In this document: positions 1 through 5,551 of the stretch, piece by piece | How the letters are laid out: the number at the start of each line of letters is the position of its first letter | How positions within the stretch are numbered: the first letter of the stretch is position 1 | From: Acidocella sp. | GTDB lineage: Bacteria; Pseudomonadota; Alphaproteobacteria; Acetobacterales; Acetobacteraceae | Direction: 5' to 3' | Assembly (NCBI GenBank): GCA_029077775.1 | Contig: JAQNCU010000053.1 | Span: 1-12,100, forward strand | DNA: 12,100 bases | Position numbers and translations under genes: made by a program | The notes under the pieces: model-generated | What the model was told of the DNA's origin: nothing | The model's input: the letters and a program-made list of their open reading frames with translations, nothing else | Databases searched by the model: none

Positions 1-36
1 CCGTCTCGAAGCCTTCTCTCGCCTCAAAACGGAGAA

Positions 37-345
37 TCACATTCCGAATAAATGGGGAAGAAGGGCCATCGAGCATCGCTTACGACCGTTGCCTTGGTCG
101 CTGGCAACTTCGGGTCCGGTGCGACAAACCAACCCCCAGTGCCGGGCAATTTTTGCCGCGGCGTTGATAGCGTCGTCGGTCTCGGTGGCAACGTGGCGCG
201 TGATCTGCGCGTAATCGTCGCGGAAATTTTGGTTGCGACGAAGGAATTCCCAGGCGAACCCGGACCGGTCTAACTGGCTCAATTCAGCGGCATCAGTCGA
301 CGACCGCCAGTCAGGTTTCCGTGCCACACGAGGTCCCCGCTGCAA
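37..345 (-). CDS. DUF6499 transcriptional-regulator-like protein, short and possibly frameshifted
   Basis: The first 45 or so residues carry the DUF6499 signature: PDWRSS, then LDRSGFAWEFLRRN and a DDY. This N-terminal domain is annotated 'transcriptional regulator domain' on alphaproteobacterial mobile elements and is often followed by a DUF2285 domain in a protein of about 250 aa. Here the frame stops after 102 codons. The start is uncertain: TTG at 345, or GTG at 327, which has GGGGACC just upstream and begins nearer the domain. After the residues HWGLV the expected continuation appears in another frame (APDPKLPATKATVV, near 70-125), and a third frame stays open to the window edge (ending EAREGFET). 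This suggests one or two frameshifts, so the gene may be a degraded full-length regulator. The domain call is fairly safe; the frameshift is inference. Confidence 0.55.
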   Translation of the reverse strand: MQRGPRVARKPDWRSSTDAAELSQLDRSGFAWEFLRRNQNFRDDYAQITRHVATETDDAINAAAKIARHWGLVCRTGPEVASDQGNGRKRCSMALLPHLFGM

Positions 346-464
346 GGCCCTACGTCGAGGGCAAGGGCGAAAGCTTTAAGTTGAAAATTCTGATCGGCAA
401 GTTTCAAATTATTCAAGATATGTTAATGAAAATGAACGCGCCCAGATGTCCTGAAAAGCGGATT

Positions 465-478
465 TACGTATTTGCGTA
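465..478. promoter_or_regulatory. Imperfect palindrome in the AT-rich gap between DUF2285 and DUF6499 genes
   Basis: The 14-bp sequence TACGTATTTGCGTA pairs at five of seven positions. It overlaps the end of the DUF2285 gene and lies upstream of the DUF6499 gene on the minus strand, in a gap (346-478) that is more AT-rich than its flanks. Read on the minus strand it also contains two near-identical direct repeats, ATACGCAA and ATACGTAA. It could be a binding site for one of the regulators encoded here. No convincing promoter was found in this gap. Confidence 0.25.
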
Positions 479-742
479 TCAAGTGGTAGGCGGCCGGAGC
501 AGATCGCGGTAGCCAAATTCGGTCATCCAGCGCGCCCGCGCCAGATGGCTGTCGTGGACAATTTTGGCGCGCTCAGTTTCCTTTGCGGGGTCTAGGCCGA
601 AGACGATGGAAACAACCTCGCGCCAGTCAGCATTTTCTTCTGCCGCGTCCAGCAGGCGCAAATACGTGACGAGGTGACGCTCGTCATAGGTGGTCAGCTT
701 TGGCGCCTCGGGTGGACGATCCTCGAACGGGGGCACTGTCAT
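479..742 (-). CDS. DUF2285 domain protein
   Basis: This 87-aa protein is almost entirely one DUF2285 domain. Visible signatures are YDERHLVTYLRLLDA, ADWREVVSIVFGLDP and the C-terminal SHLARARWMTEFGYRDLL. DUF2285 is a presumed DNA-binding domain that occurs alone or fused behind DUF6499 on alphaproteobacterial mobile elements; its biochemical role is unknown to me. The ATG at 742 is preferred over one at 769 because family members usually begin close to a PPFED-like motif and a GGGA lies about ten bases upstream. It lies between the XRE regulator gene (917-1159) and the DUF6499 gene on the same strand, so the three may form a small regulatory cluster for transfer or excision genes off the left edge. 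That last point is inference from context. Confidence 0.75.
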   Translation of the reverse strand: MTVPPFEDRPPEAPKLTTYDERHLVTYLRLLDAAEENADWREVVSIVFGLDPAKETERAKIVHDSHLARARWMTEFGYRDLLRPPTT

Positions 743-780
743 GCAAAATGTCCCATGAATTGGCGCCATGATACGTGAAT

Positions 781-841
781 GTTTGAGGATATCAAACGAA
801 GTCTGTCGATTCTCTGGCGTTGATAAGTCGACAAACGAAGT
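781..841. promoter_or_regulatory. Repeated operator-like sites between XRE and DUF2285 genes
   Basis: GTTTGA-ggata-TCAAAC at 781-797 is a perfect 6-bp inverted repeat. Its right half belongs to a 10-bp direct repeat, CAAACGAAGT, found at 793-802 and again at 832-841. The second copy is also preceded by a partial left arm (GTTGATAA). The two sites sit 40-100 bp upstream of the DUF2285 start, where operators for an autoregulated cluster would be expected. The binding protein is unknown; the XRE or DUF2285 product is the obvious candidate. A TATATA box lies nearby at about 846-851. Confidence 0.4.
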
Positions 842-916
842 TGGGATATATACTCATGGTTGTAGCCCGTGCTTGGCTCAATTTCGCAACTATGTCTCGC
901 TATGCGGCGATGGCTT

Positions 917-1159
917 TTAGCCGTTGGGGTCGACCGTGCCCGAAGGCGATGTCCGCCGTTTGAAGAACTCGATGGGGTCAACACCGAGCACTTCTGCAAT
1001 CTTTTCCAAGATGTCGACCGTTGCGCCGTTCTCCTCGCGCTCCAGCTTTCCAATGTAATTGCGATTGATGTCTGCACGGTCGGCCAGCTCCTCCTGCGAA
1101 ATGCCTTTGGCATTTCGCAACCTCCGCAGGTTCCCAGCGACGATCGCACGCAAACTCAT
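917..1159 (-). CDS. XRE-family helix-turn-helix repressor
   Basis: This protein of 80 aa contains a single Cro/C1-type helix-turn-helix. The core is LRRLRNAKGISQEELADRADINRNYIGKLEREENGA, split between a recognition helix (ADINRNYIGKLER) and flanking helices, then ILEKIAEVLGVDPIEFFKR, which is the usual end of the fold. Such small proteins are DNA-binding repressors that commonly control mobile-element genes. I chose ATG 1159 (MSLRAIVAGNLRRLR) because it starts at the usual place relative to the domain; an in-frame ATG at 1180 would add seven residues and overlap the operator-like repeats at 1179-1209. Those repeats suggest autoregulation. The gene lies upstream of the DUF2285 gene in the same direction, separated by the repeated sites at 781-841. 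Confidence 0.85.
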   Translation of the reverse strand: MSLRAIVAGNLRRLRNAKGISQEELADRADINRNYIGKLEREENGATVDILEKIAEVLGVDPIEFFKRRTSPSGTVDPNG

Positions 1160-1178
1160 GCGCGGACGTCGCCATTTC

Positions 1179-1209
1179 ACCTAATATAGTACCACCTAAT
1201 AAATTAGGT
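1179..1209. promoter_or_regulatory. Operator cluster upstream of the XRE gene
   Basis: ACCTAAT occurs at 1179-1185 and 1194-1200, and its inverse ATTAGGT at 1203-1209. The last two form a perfect inverted repeat with 7-bp arms and a 2-bp spacer. The third half-site lies 15 bp away in direct orientation. Read on the minus strand, TACTATATT, a plausible -10 region, is enclosed between the sites. A repressor bound here would block transcription of the XRE gene, which starts at 1159. This fits autoregulation; the match between site and protein is inference. Confidence 0.6.
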
Positions 1210-1302
1210 ATTCTGCACCGAGCAAGTTAAATGAGTTGATTTTCCGGGGAATTGCCATTGTTTCACATCGGCATAGCCCCCGTCTGCCGGGTGATTTCGG
1301 TG

Positions 1303-1331
1303 TTGTTTTCCGGCCTAAATCCGCCTATATG
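1303..1331 (+). promoter_or_regulatory. Promoter of the toxin-antitoxin operon
   Basis: A -35-like TTGTTT (1303-1308) is separated by exactly 17 bp from a -10-like TATATG (1326-1331), about 35 bp upstream of the antitoxin start codon. Both hexamers are imperfect matches to the sigma-70 consensus. Confidence 0.45.
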
Positions 1332-1344
1332 ACCATTGTAGTCA
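1330..1344. promoter_or_regulatory. Putative antitoxin operator
   Basis: TGACCATTGTAGTCA is a 15-bp imperfect palindrome with TGAC/GTCA ends (five of seven positions pair). It overlaps the -10 region of the promoter at 1303-1331. Phd/YefM antitoxins typically repress their own operon by binding such a site, and the toxin usually modulates this. That it is the operator is inferred from position and symmetry. Confidence 0.4.
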
Positions 1345-1365
1345 CGGTCGGATGAGAGGGGCGAT

Positions 1366-1608
1366 ATGCGCGAAATTCAGCTTCGGGATGCCAAGGCTAG
1401 CCTTTCAGCCGTCGTCGATGACGCGGTGCGAGGTAAACCGGCGGTAATTACCCGGCATGGTAAACGGGAGGCTGTCATTTTGAGCTTTAAAGAATGGGAG
1501 CGGCTGTCGCATGTGCCGTCATTCGGCCAGTTGCTGATGTCGGCCCCCATCGCGCCGGGTGACCTGCCGGCGCGTGACGGCACCCCGCTGCGCCAAGCCG
1601 ATCTCTGA
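1366..1608 (+). CDS. Phd/YefM-type antitoxin
   Basis: This 80-aa protein begins with MREIQLRDAKASLSAVVDDA, followed by KPAVITRHGKREAVILSFKEWERL. That is the N-terminal DNA-binding and dimerisation fold of Phd/YefM antitoxins. The C-terminal tail (about residues 50-80, SFGQLLMSAPIAPGDLPARD) would wrap around and inhibit the toxin. The ATG at 1366 has AGAGGGG a few bases upstream. The stop codon is three bases before the start of the PIN toxin gene, so the two genes are translationally coupled in the usual antitoxin-first order. The likely role is to neutralise the toxin and repress the operon. In a mobile element the pair would stabilise inheritance. Confidence 0.88.
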   Translation: MREIQLRDAKASLSAVVDDAVRGKPAVITRHGKREAVILSFKEWERLSHVPSFGQLLMSAPIAPGDLPARDGTPLRQADL

Positions 1609-1611
1609 TAC

Positions 1612-2049
1612 ATGTATCTGGTCGATACGAACGTCATCTCGGCCCGAGCGCCCTCGCGCGTTCCGTCAGCCGATTTGATTGCTTGGATGGACGCTCATTC
1701 CGCCGACTTATTTTTATCGGCGGTGACCATCGCGGAAATCGAGGACGGCATCGCCAAGGCAAAGCGCGAAGGCGCGAGCCGGAAAGCCGCGGATTTAACC
1801 GCCTGGCTGGAGACGGTGTTGCACCTCTACGGCGAGCGTATCCTGGCTTTTGACGTACCGGCGGCGCGGATCGCGGGTACGCTTTCGGACCTTGCGCGCG
1901 GCCAGGGCCACGCACCGGGCTTCGCTGACATCGTGATCGCGGCGACAGCGAAGCGGCATGGCCTCACGATTTTGACGCGCAATCTCCGGCATTTCGAGCC
2001 GCTTGGCGTGCCATTGCACGATCCCTTCGCGCAGCTACCGCCGGGCTGA
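1612..2049 (+). CDS. vapC: VapC/FitB-type PIN-domain toxin
   Basis: This 145-aa protein is a single PIN domain of normal length. The acidic residues that bind the metal are all visible: D5 in YLVDTNVIS, E42 in TIAEIEDG, D106 in GFADIVIAATA, and N124 in LTRNLRHF at the position of the last motif. PIN toxins are Mg2+/Mn2+-dependent ribonucleases, usually cleaving tRNA or rRNA and stopping translation. With all catalytic residues present it is probably active and held in check by the antitoxin encoded three bases upstream. The symbol refers to the family; the RNA target cannot be read from sequence. The pair sits between the regulatory block and the DUF736 gene, on the opposite strand to both, as expected of inserted cargo. 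Confidence 0.9.
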   Translation: MYLVDTNVISARAPSRVPSADLIAWMDAHSADLFLSAVTIAEIEDGIAKAKREGASRKAADLTAWLETVLHLYGERILAFDVPAARIAGTLSDLARGQGHAPGFADIVIAATAKRHGLTILTRNLRHFEPLGVPLHDPFAQLPPG

Positions 2050-2058
2050 GCAATGAGG

Positions 2059-2100
2059 CGCAAAGCCGTAGAGTCGGAAACTTGAGTTTACGGATTTGCG
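2059..2100. repeat. Inverted repeat after the toxin gene
   Basis: CGCAAAGCCGTA (2059-2070) and TACGGATTTGCG (2089-2100) are inverted copies with one mismatch. The 18-bp loop contains a second small inverted repeat, AAACT-tg-AGTTT. The structure starts 10 bp after the toxin stop codon. It has no clear T-run after it, so it is a weak terminator candidate at best; an mRNA-stabilising hairpin or a small repetitive element are alternatives. Confidence 0.4.
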
Positions 2101-2161
2101 GCTTTCCGCCTTTGTGCTCAGTCCGGCATCCCTTTGTTCCATCCGGGCACGCCTTTGGCAT

Positions 2162-2196
2162 AAAAAAGCCCCGCCCGAATAATCGGGCGGGGCTTT
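2162..2196 (-). terminator. Strong intrinsic terminator for the DUF736 gene
   Basis: A perfect 14-bp stem, AAAGCCCCGCCCGA (2165-2178) with TCGGGCGGGGCTTT (2183-2196), closes a 4-base loop. Read on the minus strand it ends in a run of six T (A2162-2167 on the plus strand), 14 bp after the DUF736 stop codon. On the plus strand only three T follow, so it works mainly for the minus strand, though it may also slow read-through from the toxin gene. Confidence 0.9.
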
Positions 2197-2209
2197 GCCG
2201 TTGGCTGGC

Positions 2210-2533
2210 TTAGTCGCCGTTGGTCTTGCGGCTGCGGGACCAGATGAGGTTGGAACCCTCGCCGTCCTCATCGTCGAATAGGTTGGCGAAAATCGGCGCG
2301 TTGAAGCTTGGGTCATCCAGCTTGACCGAGAGATATTCGCGGCCTTCGCTGGAACGCTTCGACCAGGCGGCCCCGATTTCGGCCCGGCCGACAAAAATCC
2401 GATGGCTGGGGGCGTTGTCGTTGGACCGGGTGGCTTCGGGGACGATGCGAACCCCTTTGGTCTGGACGCTCAGGGTGACGATCTCGCCCTGGTACTCGTT
2501 GCCGGATTTCTTGAAAGAACCGATGTTAGCCAT
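2210..2533 (-). CDS. DUF736 family protein
   Basis: This 107-aa protein matches DUF736 from end to end. The N-terminus is MANIGSFKKSGNEYQGEIVTL, the middle has a VGRAEIGAAWSKRSSEGREYLSVKLDDPSF-type strand region, and it ends in the acidic FDDEDGEGSNLIWSR. DUF736 is a small cytoplasmic protein of unknown function, nearly always found on alphaproteobacterial plasmids and ICEs. The start at 2533 is clear: AAGGAG lies seven bases upstream, and the protein begins exactly where family members do, although the frame stays open further upstream. The gene is monocistronic by appearance, with a structured leader at 2643-2719 and a strong terminator immediately downstream. No function is proposed. Confidence 0.9.
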   Translation of the reverse strand: MANIGSFKKSGNEYQGEIVTLSVQTKGVRIVPEATRSNDNAPSHRIFVGRAEIGAAWSKRSSEGREYLSVKLDDPSFNAPIFANLFDDEDGEGSNLIWSRSRKTNGD

Positions 2534-2642
2534 GTCACTTCTCCTTGCTGTTTTCGAGCCCGCGACCATCGCGGCCTCGATGGCGATCAGGCGCCGGAGG
2601 CGATCGACGACGCATCCGCTGGCGGACCGGAGCGCAGCGGAG

Positions 2643-2719
2643 GACGGCAGGAGCAAAAATTTCTTGGCCCGCGAGGAATGGGCGGCACGCCCAGGGGAAG
2701 AAAGTTTTGCGCTGCCGTT
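2643..2719 (-). ncRNA. Structured leader element of DUF736 gene (copy 2 of shared motif)
   Basis: An outer imperfect stem pairs 2643-2665 with 2698-2719; ACGGCAG/CTGCCGT is its outer part. Inside it sits a perfect hairpin, TGGGCG-gca-CGCCCA, at 2679-2693. Between outer and inner stems on one side is an unpaired segment holding CGCGA. The same layout, with different paired bases, lies upstream of the DUF2493 gene at 6689-6768. The flanks GGAGGACGGC and GCCGTTGCG, and a GC-rich block nearer the start codon (about 2559-2587), are also shared. The element ends about 110 nt before the DUF736 start codon. A cis-acting RNA in the mRNA leader is the likeliest reading; a protein-binding DNA cruciform is the alternative. 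Confidence 0.55.
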
Positions 2720-3062
2720 GCGTCTCAGGCGATCGAGGCGCAGCCGGCATTCGGCCAGATCAAGCCATTGAGAGGACGTGTGGTCCGCGCATCGAACAAT
2801 CTGCTCCAGGGGAAGAGGTGGCTGACGTTGGAAGTTTTGTGCAAGAGGTCTGGCATTCCAGGTGCGGGAAAAAGAAACCACAGCGTACAGAAAGGAAGAC
2901 GCATCAACCCGTGCCGACCCACACAAGAACGCCCCGTGGAGAGGTGGTCGGCTGGGGCCGGGCTGGGCCGCACTGGTTTACGAAACGGCAGCGGGGCGAA
3001 ACTCTTGGCAAGAGTGACGGACTTCTTGCCCTACGACCAGCCTGTCGATGAAGGCGCGCGGC
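2720..3062. other. Gene-poor stretch between DUF736 leader and membrane-protein gene
   Basis: No protein family is recognisable in any frame over these 343 bp, although some frames stay open because of the high GC content. The only distinct structure is a perfect inverted repeat, ACTCTT-ggc-AAGAGT, at 3001-3015. It lies 48 bp after the membrane-protein stop codon on the minus strand, where it could act as a weak terminator (it is followed by TTTC, not a long T-run). The DUF736 promoter probably lies in this stretch, but I could not pick one with confidence. Confidence 0.4.
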
Positions 3063-3539
3063 CTACCGGCTTCTGGACCCGTCGGCCAGTGATAACGGCG
3101 CGGGACCAACGGCAAAGCCGTGCCCGATACTCGGAGAGGCAAACATGGCCATGCGCGCCCAGGCCGTGCACCCAATGGCGATTGCACCGATGATGGCGAA
3201 AACCACCTGCCAGCGGGCGGATGGCACCCCGATCTGCGCCAAGCCGAGGGTTGCGTGATAGCCGGCGATGGCTGCCGGTACTGCGTAAAGCAGCGCGATT
3301 CCTGCCCGAGTGAGAGGTGAACGGACTGTCGCGAAGGCAATCTGGCCGGCCGTTAGTGTTACTCCACCAGCGAAGCAGCCAATGAGAAACGCACCGATAA
3401 TCCCAGCGCCACCTTGGAAGGCGGCAAACGCTACAGTTAGACCGGCGAAGAACGGCAGCGCATAAACTGCCAGCGTGAACAGCAGCCAGCAGAAATAGCC
3501 AAGACCAAAAAGGCTGAGGACAATATCAATGGCAAGCAT
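3063..3539 (-). CDS. Small polytopic inner-membrane protein, unknown function
   Basis: This 158-aa protein is strongly hydrophobic with about four membrane segments, near residues 4-34 (long enough for one or two), 44-70, 80-101 and 111-131. The C-terminal 25 residues are polar, with Pro and Ser, and probably lie outside the membrane. Phrases such as LGYFCWLLFTLAVYALPFFAG and AGYHATLGLAQIGVPS recall uncharacterised membrane proteins encoded beside DUF736 and ParB-like genes on alphaproteobacterial plasmids. The ATG at 3539 is preferred to one at 3590 because CGGAGG stands nine bases upstream and the hydrophobic segment begins immediately. It lacks a recognisable catalytic or transport motif. 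Roles in transfer, entry exclusion or envelope function are possible but not shown. Confidence 0.72.
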   Translation of the reverse strand: MLAIDIVLSLFGLGYFCWLLFTLAVYALPFFAGLTVAFAAFQGGAGIIGAFLIGCFAGGVTLTAGQIAFATVRSPLTRAGIALLYAVPAAIAGYHATLGLAQIGVPSARWQVVFAIIGAIAIGCTAWARMAMFASPSIGHGFAVGPAPLSLADGSRSR

Positions 3540-3602
3540 GGCAGTGACCTCCGGACAAAGATCGAACGGACGCGCCTCCACCACCACCATGGCACGACAA
3601 AG

Positions 3603-3631
3603 AGTTTAGCAAAATTTGAACGATATATAAA
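3603..3631 (-). promoter_or_regulatory. Putative promoter of the membrane-protein gene
   Basis: On the minus strand TTTATA (3626-3631) and TAAACT (3603-3608) are separated by 17 bp. Each matches four of six sigma-70 consensus bases. The site lies in a short AT-rich patch about 65 bp upstream of the start codon. Confidence 0.4.
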
Positions 3632-3834
3632 ATAAAAAATGCAACCTGAGCCGAGGGGTTATGGTGGCTACGGATTCGAATGTTGGCTTCCAAACGAGCC
3701 GCCACGATAAGAATAAAACTGAGTGCTAAACGGCAGTCCAGTGCTGGAAGCAGGGGCTTAATGCGAATAGGCAGAGCCGACATTATCCCAAGCGGATGCT
3801 TCGGCAACGATCGACCCAAGACAAATGGTGCGGG
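3632..3834. other. Intergenic stretch, no gene recognised
   Basis: These 200 bp separate the membrane-protein promoter from the terminator of the nuclease gene. I see no recognisable coding sequence, transposase remnant or repeat. It probably marks the left junction of the AT-rich cargo, but no flanking direct repeat could be matched to the right side (5580-5634). Confidence 0.35.
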
Positions 3835-3872
3835 AAAAAAAGACACTCCTCTCTGACCTGAGATGACGTGTC
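3835..3872 (-). terminator. Intrinsic terminator of the nuclease gene
   Basis: On the minus strand a two-part hairpin (GACAC/GTGTC outer, TCTC/GAGA inner, with an unpaired stretch between them) is followed at once by a run of seven T (A3835-3841 on the plus strand). It begins 5 bp after the nuclease stop codon. The stem is modest but its position and T-run are typical. Confidence 0.65.
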
Positions 3873-3877
3873 AATGA

Positions 3878-5494
3878 TCAGTGATTTCTTTGATCTTTTA
3901 GAAAGGCCTCGTGAGCGATGGCGGCCTCCTCCTTGATGCTTTCGTACGGTAGATCCTGCGGATTTTCTACGGACTTTATTCTATTTATAAATCTCGATAT
4001 GTGTGTTTTTGCAGACATGCTGTCTTTCTTTTCGTGAATCTGGAGCAAAATATCCCTCATGCTATAATTTTTTGTTAGTGACGAAGCTCGGACGAGCAAT
4101 TCGAATGTTTCTATATCGATAGAATAAAAATACGCGGACAAATCTTTGCCACCATGACCTGTTATAGTGACATTATCTAGGTGCATAGGAAAGTTATTCA
4201 TGGTTACACAGATGAAGAAATATTTAATATCTATGCTGATTTTTGGATGTGCATTTTCCGTGATGATTTTGCAAATGGCATTGTAGGCTTGCTTCCACGG
4301 GCGATATCGTAGTTTCAACAAGCTTTCTTTGACGCTTTTGGGATTGTTATCCGTCGCAAGACTCTCATTGAGAGGGCGCGCAGATTTAATTTCCACTACA
4401 ATCATAGCCTTTTCGTTTGGAATTGCTATCATTATATCCGGGGATCTAGCTCCGTCTCTCCCATAACTAAATTCGTCTATTATCTCGTATCGCTCATTTA
4501 TCTGAAGAAAATATTTAACATAATCTCGAGCATATTTCTCGAATTCTTGCCCAAATTTATTGAAGAACATAATATCCTTGCCGCATGCCTGGTGTATTCG
4601 GTGAAATATGTTTTCGAACATAAGCTCTTCCACTAACTTTCCCTCTATTGGTAGGTAAAGTGTGTCTGATATTCTTAGAAACGGCTTGTTTCTAAGAATA
4701 GAAAACTCGTTAGGATTGGCTGAGTTTTTATCGGCAAACGACCTTCCTTGTTCTACAGTAAAAGATAGTTCATTCATAATCAATTCAATATCGGAAAATG
4801 GAATATTTGTTATTTCGCTTATTTTTTTGCTACTTATCGCCCACTCATCCATACGTGGCATAGAAAAAATACTATTTCTGCGCTGTCTACGCAGTTGTTC
4901 CACGATGAAGTAAACCATATTTATAAGCAACTTTGCAGATATGCCAGTCATGGTCTGGAGGCACTCAACAAATGGGGCAAGAGAGTTGTCTGTCAAGAAT
5001 AGTTTTTGGGTTCTGTGGAGTTTGGACAGGTGATTGTCCCGAGATTGGCTGCTTATTGCCTTAATGAAGGCTTGGTTTATGTCGTCGTTTATCTCGTATT
5101 TCCGATCATTCAGCCTGGAAAAAGCCTCATGAAGCACATTTAAGGCTTGCATCTCTGATGGGGTAGTTCCGGTTGTCTTCCATTCCCTTAAGAGGGTCAT
5201 CCAAAGCCTCCAGGCTTGTAGTCTGGAGTATATAGCTTTGTCCTTTGCATAGGCAGTTTTCTGGGGCGTTGTGCAAAGGTAACGGAGAGACCAATTTCTA
5301 AATACGCGTTCTTCGTAATGATTAAAAGATAGAACAGATAACTTTAACGCCAGGTCATCGCGAGAGTGGTCGCTAAATATTTTTTTGAAACTACGATTTG
5401 TACGATAAAATTTCTTATGTGATATAAGTATTTCGAAATTTGTTATTTTTTTCACGTTCTTCATTAGAGACACGTCAGATGAATAGGGCTGCAT
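3878..5494 (-). CDS. Uncharacterised 538-aa protein with C-terminal PD-(D/E)xK nuclease domain
   Basis: The C-terminal half (about residues 310-435) reads as a restriction-endonuclease fold: GQEFEKYARDYV (E317/E319 helix), SPDIMIAI (P352-D353), MIVVEIKSARP (E368-x-K370) and KQAYNAI (Q402, Y404), the last resembling the QxxxY-type motif of RecB-like nucleases. All presumed metal-binding residues are intact, so it should cut nucleic acid. Residues 215-250 (AISSKKISEITNIPFSDIELIMNEL) resemble a winged helix, followed by a strand-rich segment RNKPFLRISDTLYLPIEG. Residues 1-210 are mostly helical and unrecognised. Codon use is AT-rich, unlike all neighbours, which points to recent transfer. The gene has its own promoter (5552-5580) and terminator (3835-3872). 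Neither ATG 5494 nor ATG 5464 has a good ribosome binding site. A single-gene defence nuclease is likely; a methylase-free restriction or Shedu-like role are alternatives. Target and trigger are unknown. Confidence 0.8.
   Translation of the reverse strand: MQPYSSDVSLMKNVKKITNFEILISHKKFYRTNRSFKKIFSDHSRDDLALKLSVLSFNHYEERVFRNWSLRYLCTTPQKTAYAKDKAIYSRLQAWRLWMTLLREWKTTGTTPSEMQALNVLHEAFSRLNDRKYEINDDINQAFIKAISSQSRDNHLSKLHRTQKLFLTDNSLAPFVECLQTMTGISAKLLINMVYFIVEQLRRQRRNSIFSMPRMDEWAISSKKISEITNIPFSDIELIMNELSFTVEQGRSFADKNSANPNEFSILRNKPFLRISDTLYLPIEGKLVEELMFENIFHRIHQACGKDIMFFNKFGQEFEKYARDYVKYFLQINERYEIIDEFSYGRDGARSPDIMIAIPNEKAMIVVEIKSARPLNESLATDNNPKSVKESLLKLRYRPWKQAYNAICKIITENAHPKISIDIKYFFICVTMNNFPMHLDNVTITGHGGKDLSAYFYSIDIETFELLVRASSLTKNYSMRDILLQIHEKKDSMSAKTHISRFINRIKSVENPQDLPYESIKEEAAIAHEAFLKDQRNH
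4671..4699. repeat. Perfect 12-bp inverted repeat inside the nuclease gene
   Basis: ATTCTTAGAAAC and GTTTCTAAGAAT flank a 5-base loop (GGCTT). It lies in the segment encoding ILRNKPFLRI (residues 266-275), which is itself nearly symmetrical. In mRNA it would form a 12-bp hairpin. There is no T-run after it, so it is not a terminator. Confidence 0.7.
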
Positions 5495-5551
5495 TTTATT
5501 AGATATTCTGTAGCAATAATCATGTCGGTTCCGTGCGTGCCGTTCCGGTTT

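Noticed and set aside
739..1149. Minus-strand frame of 136 codons across the XRE gene
   Set aside because: Out of frame with the clear helix-turn-helix protein and composed of Arg/Ser-rich shadow sequence.
2534..2926. N-terminal extension of DUF736 up to 2926
   Set aside because: The frame is open but the family start at 2533 has a strong AAGGAG and the extension runs through the stem-loop leader that is shared with DUF2493 in a different frame.
3001..3015. ACTCTT-ggc-AAGAGT as intrinsic terminator of the membrane-protein gene
   Set aside because: Only a 6-bp stem and three T after it on the minus strand; noted under the gene-poor stretch instead of as a terminator.
2402..3193. Plus-strand open frame of 263 codons over the DUF736 gene and its leader
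   Set aside because: Low-complexity Arg/Gly-rich translation, overlaps the DUF736 gene in antisense and crosses the structured leader. No family resemblance and no ribosome binding site.
2861..3839. 13-bp direct repeat GGTGCGGGAAAAA at 2861-2873 and 3827-3839
   Set aside because: About one such match is expected by chance in a window of this size; the A-run adds to the bias, and no element boundaries coincide with both copies.
3526..3846. Minus-strand frame of 106 codons upstream of the membrane protein
   Set aside because: Mixed hydrophobic and Gly/His-rich translation without family resemblance; it overlaps the start of the membrane-protein gene and its likely promoter.
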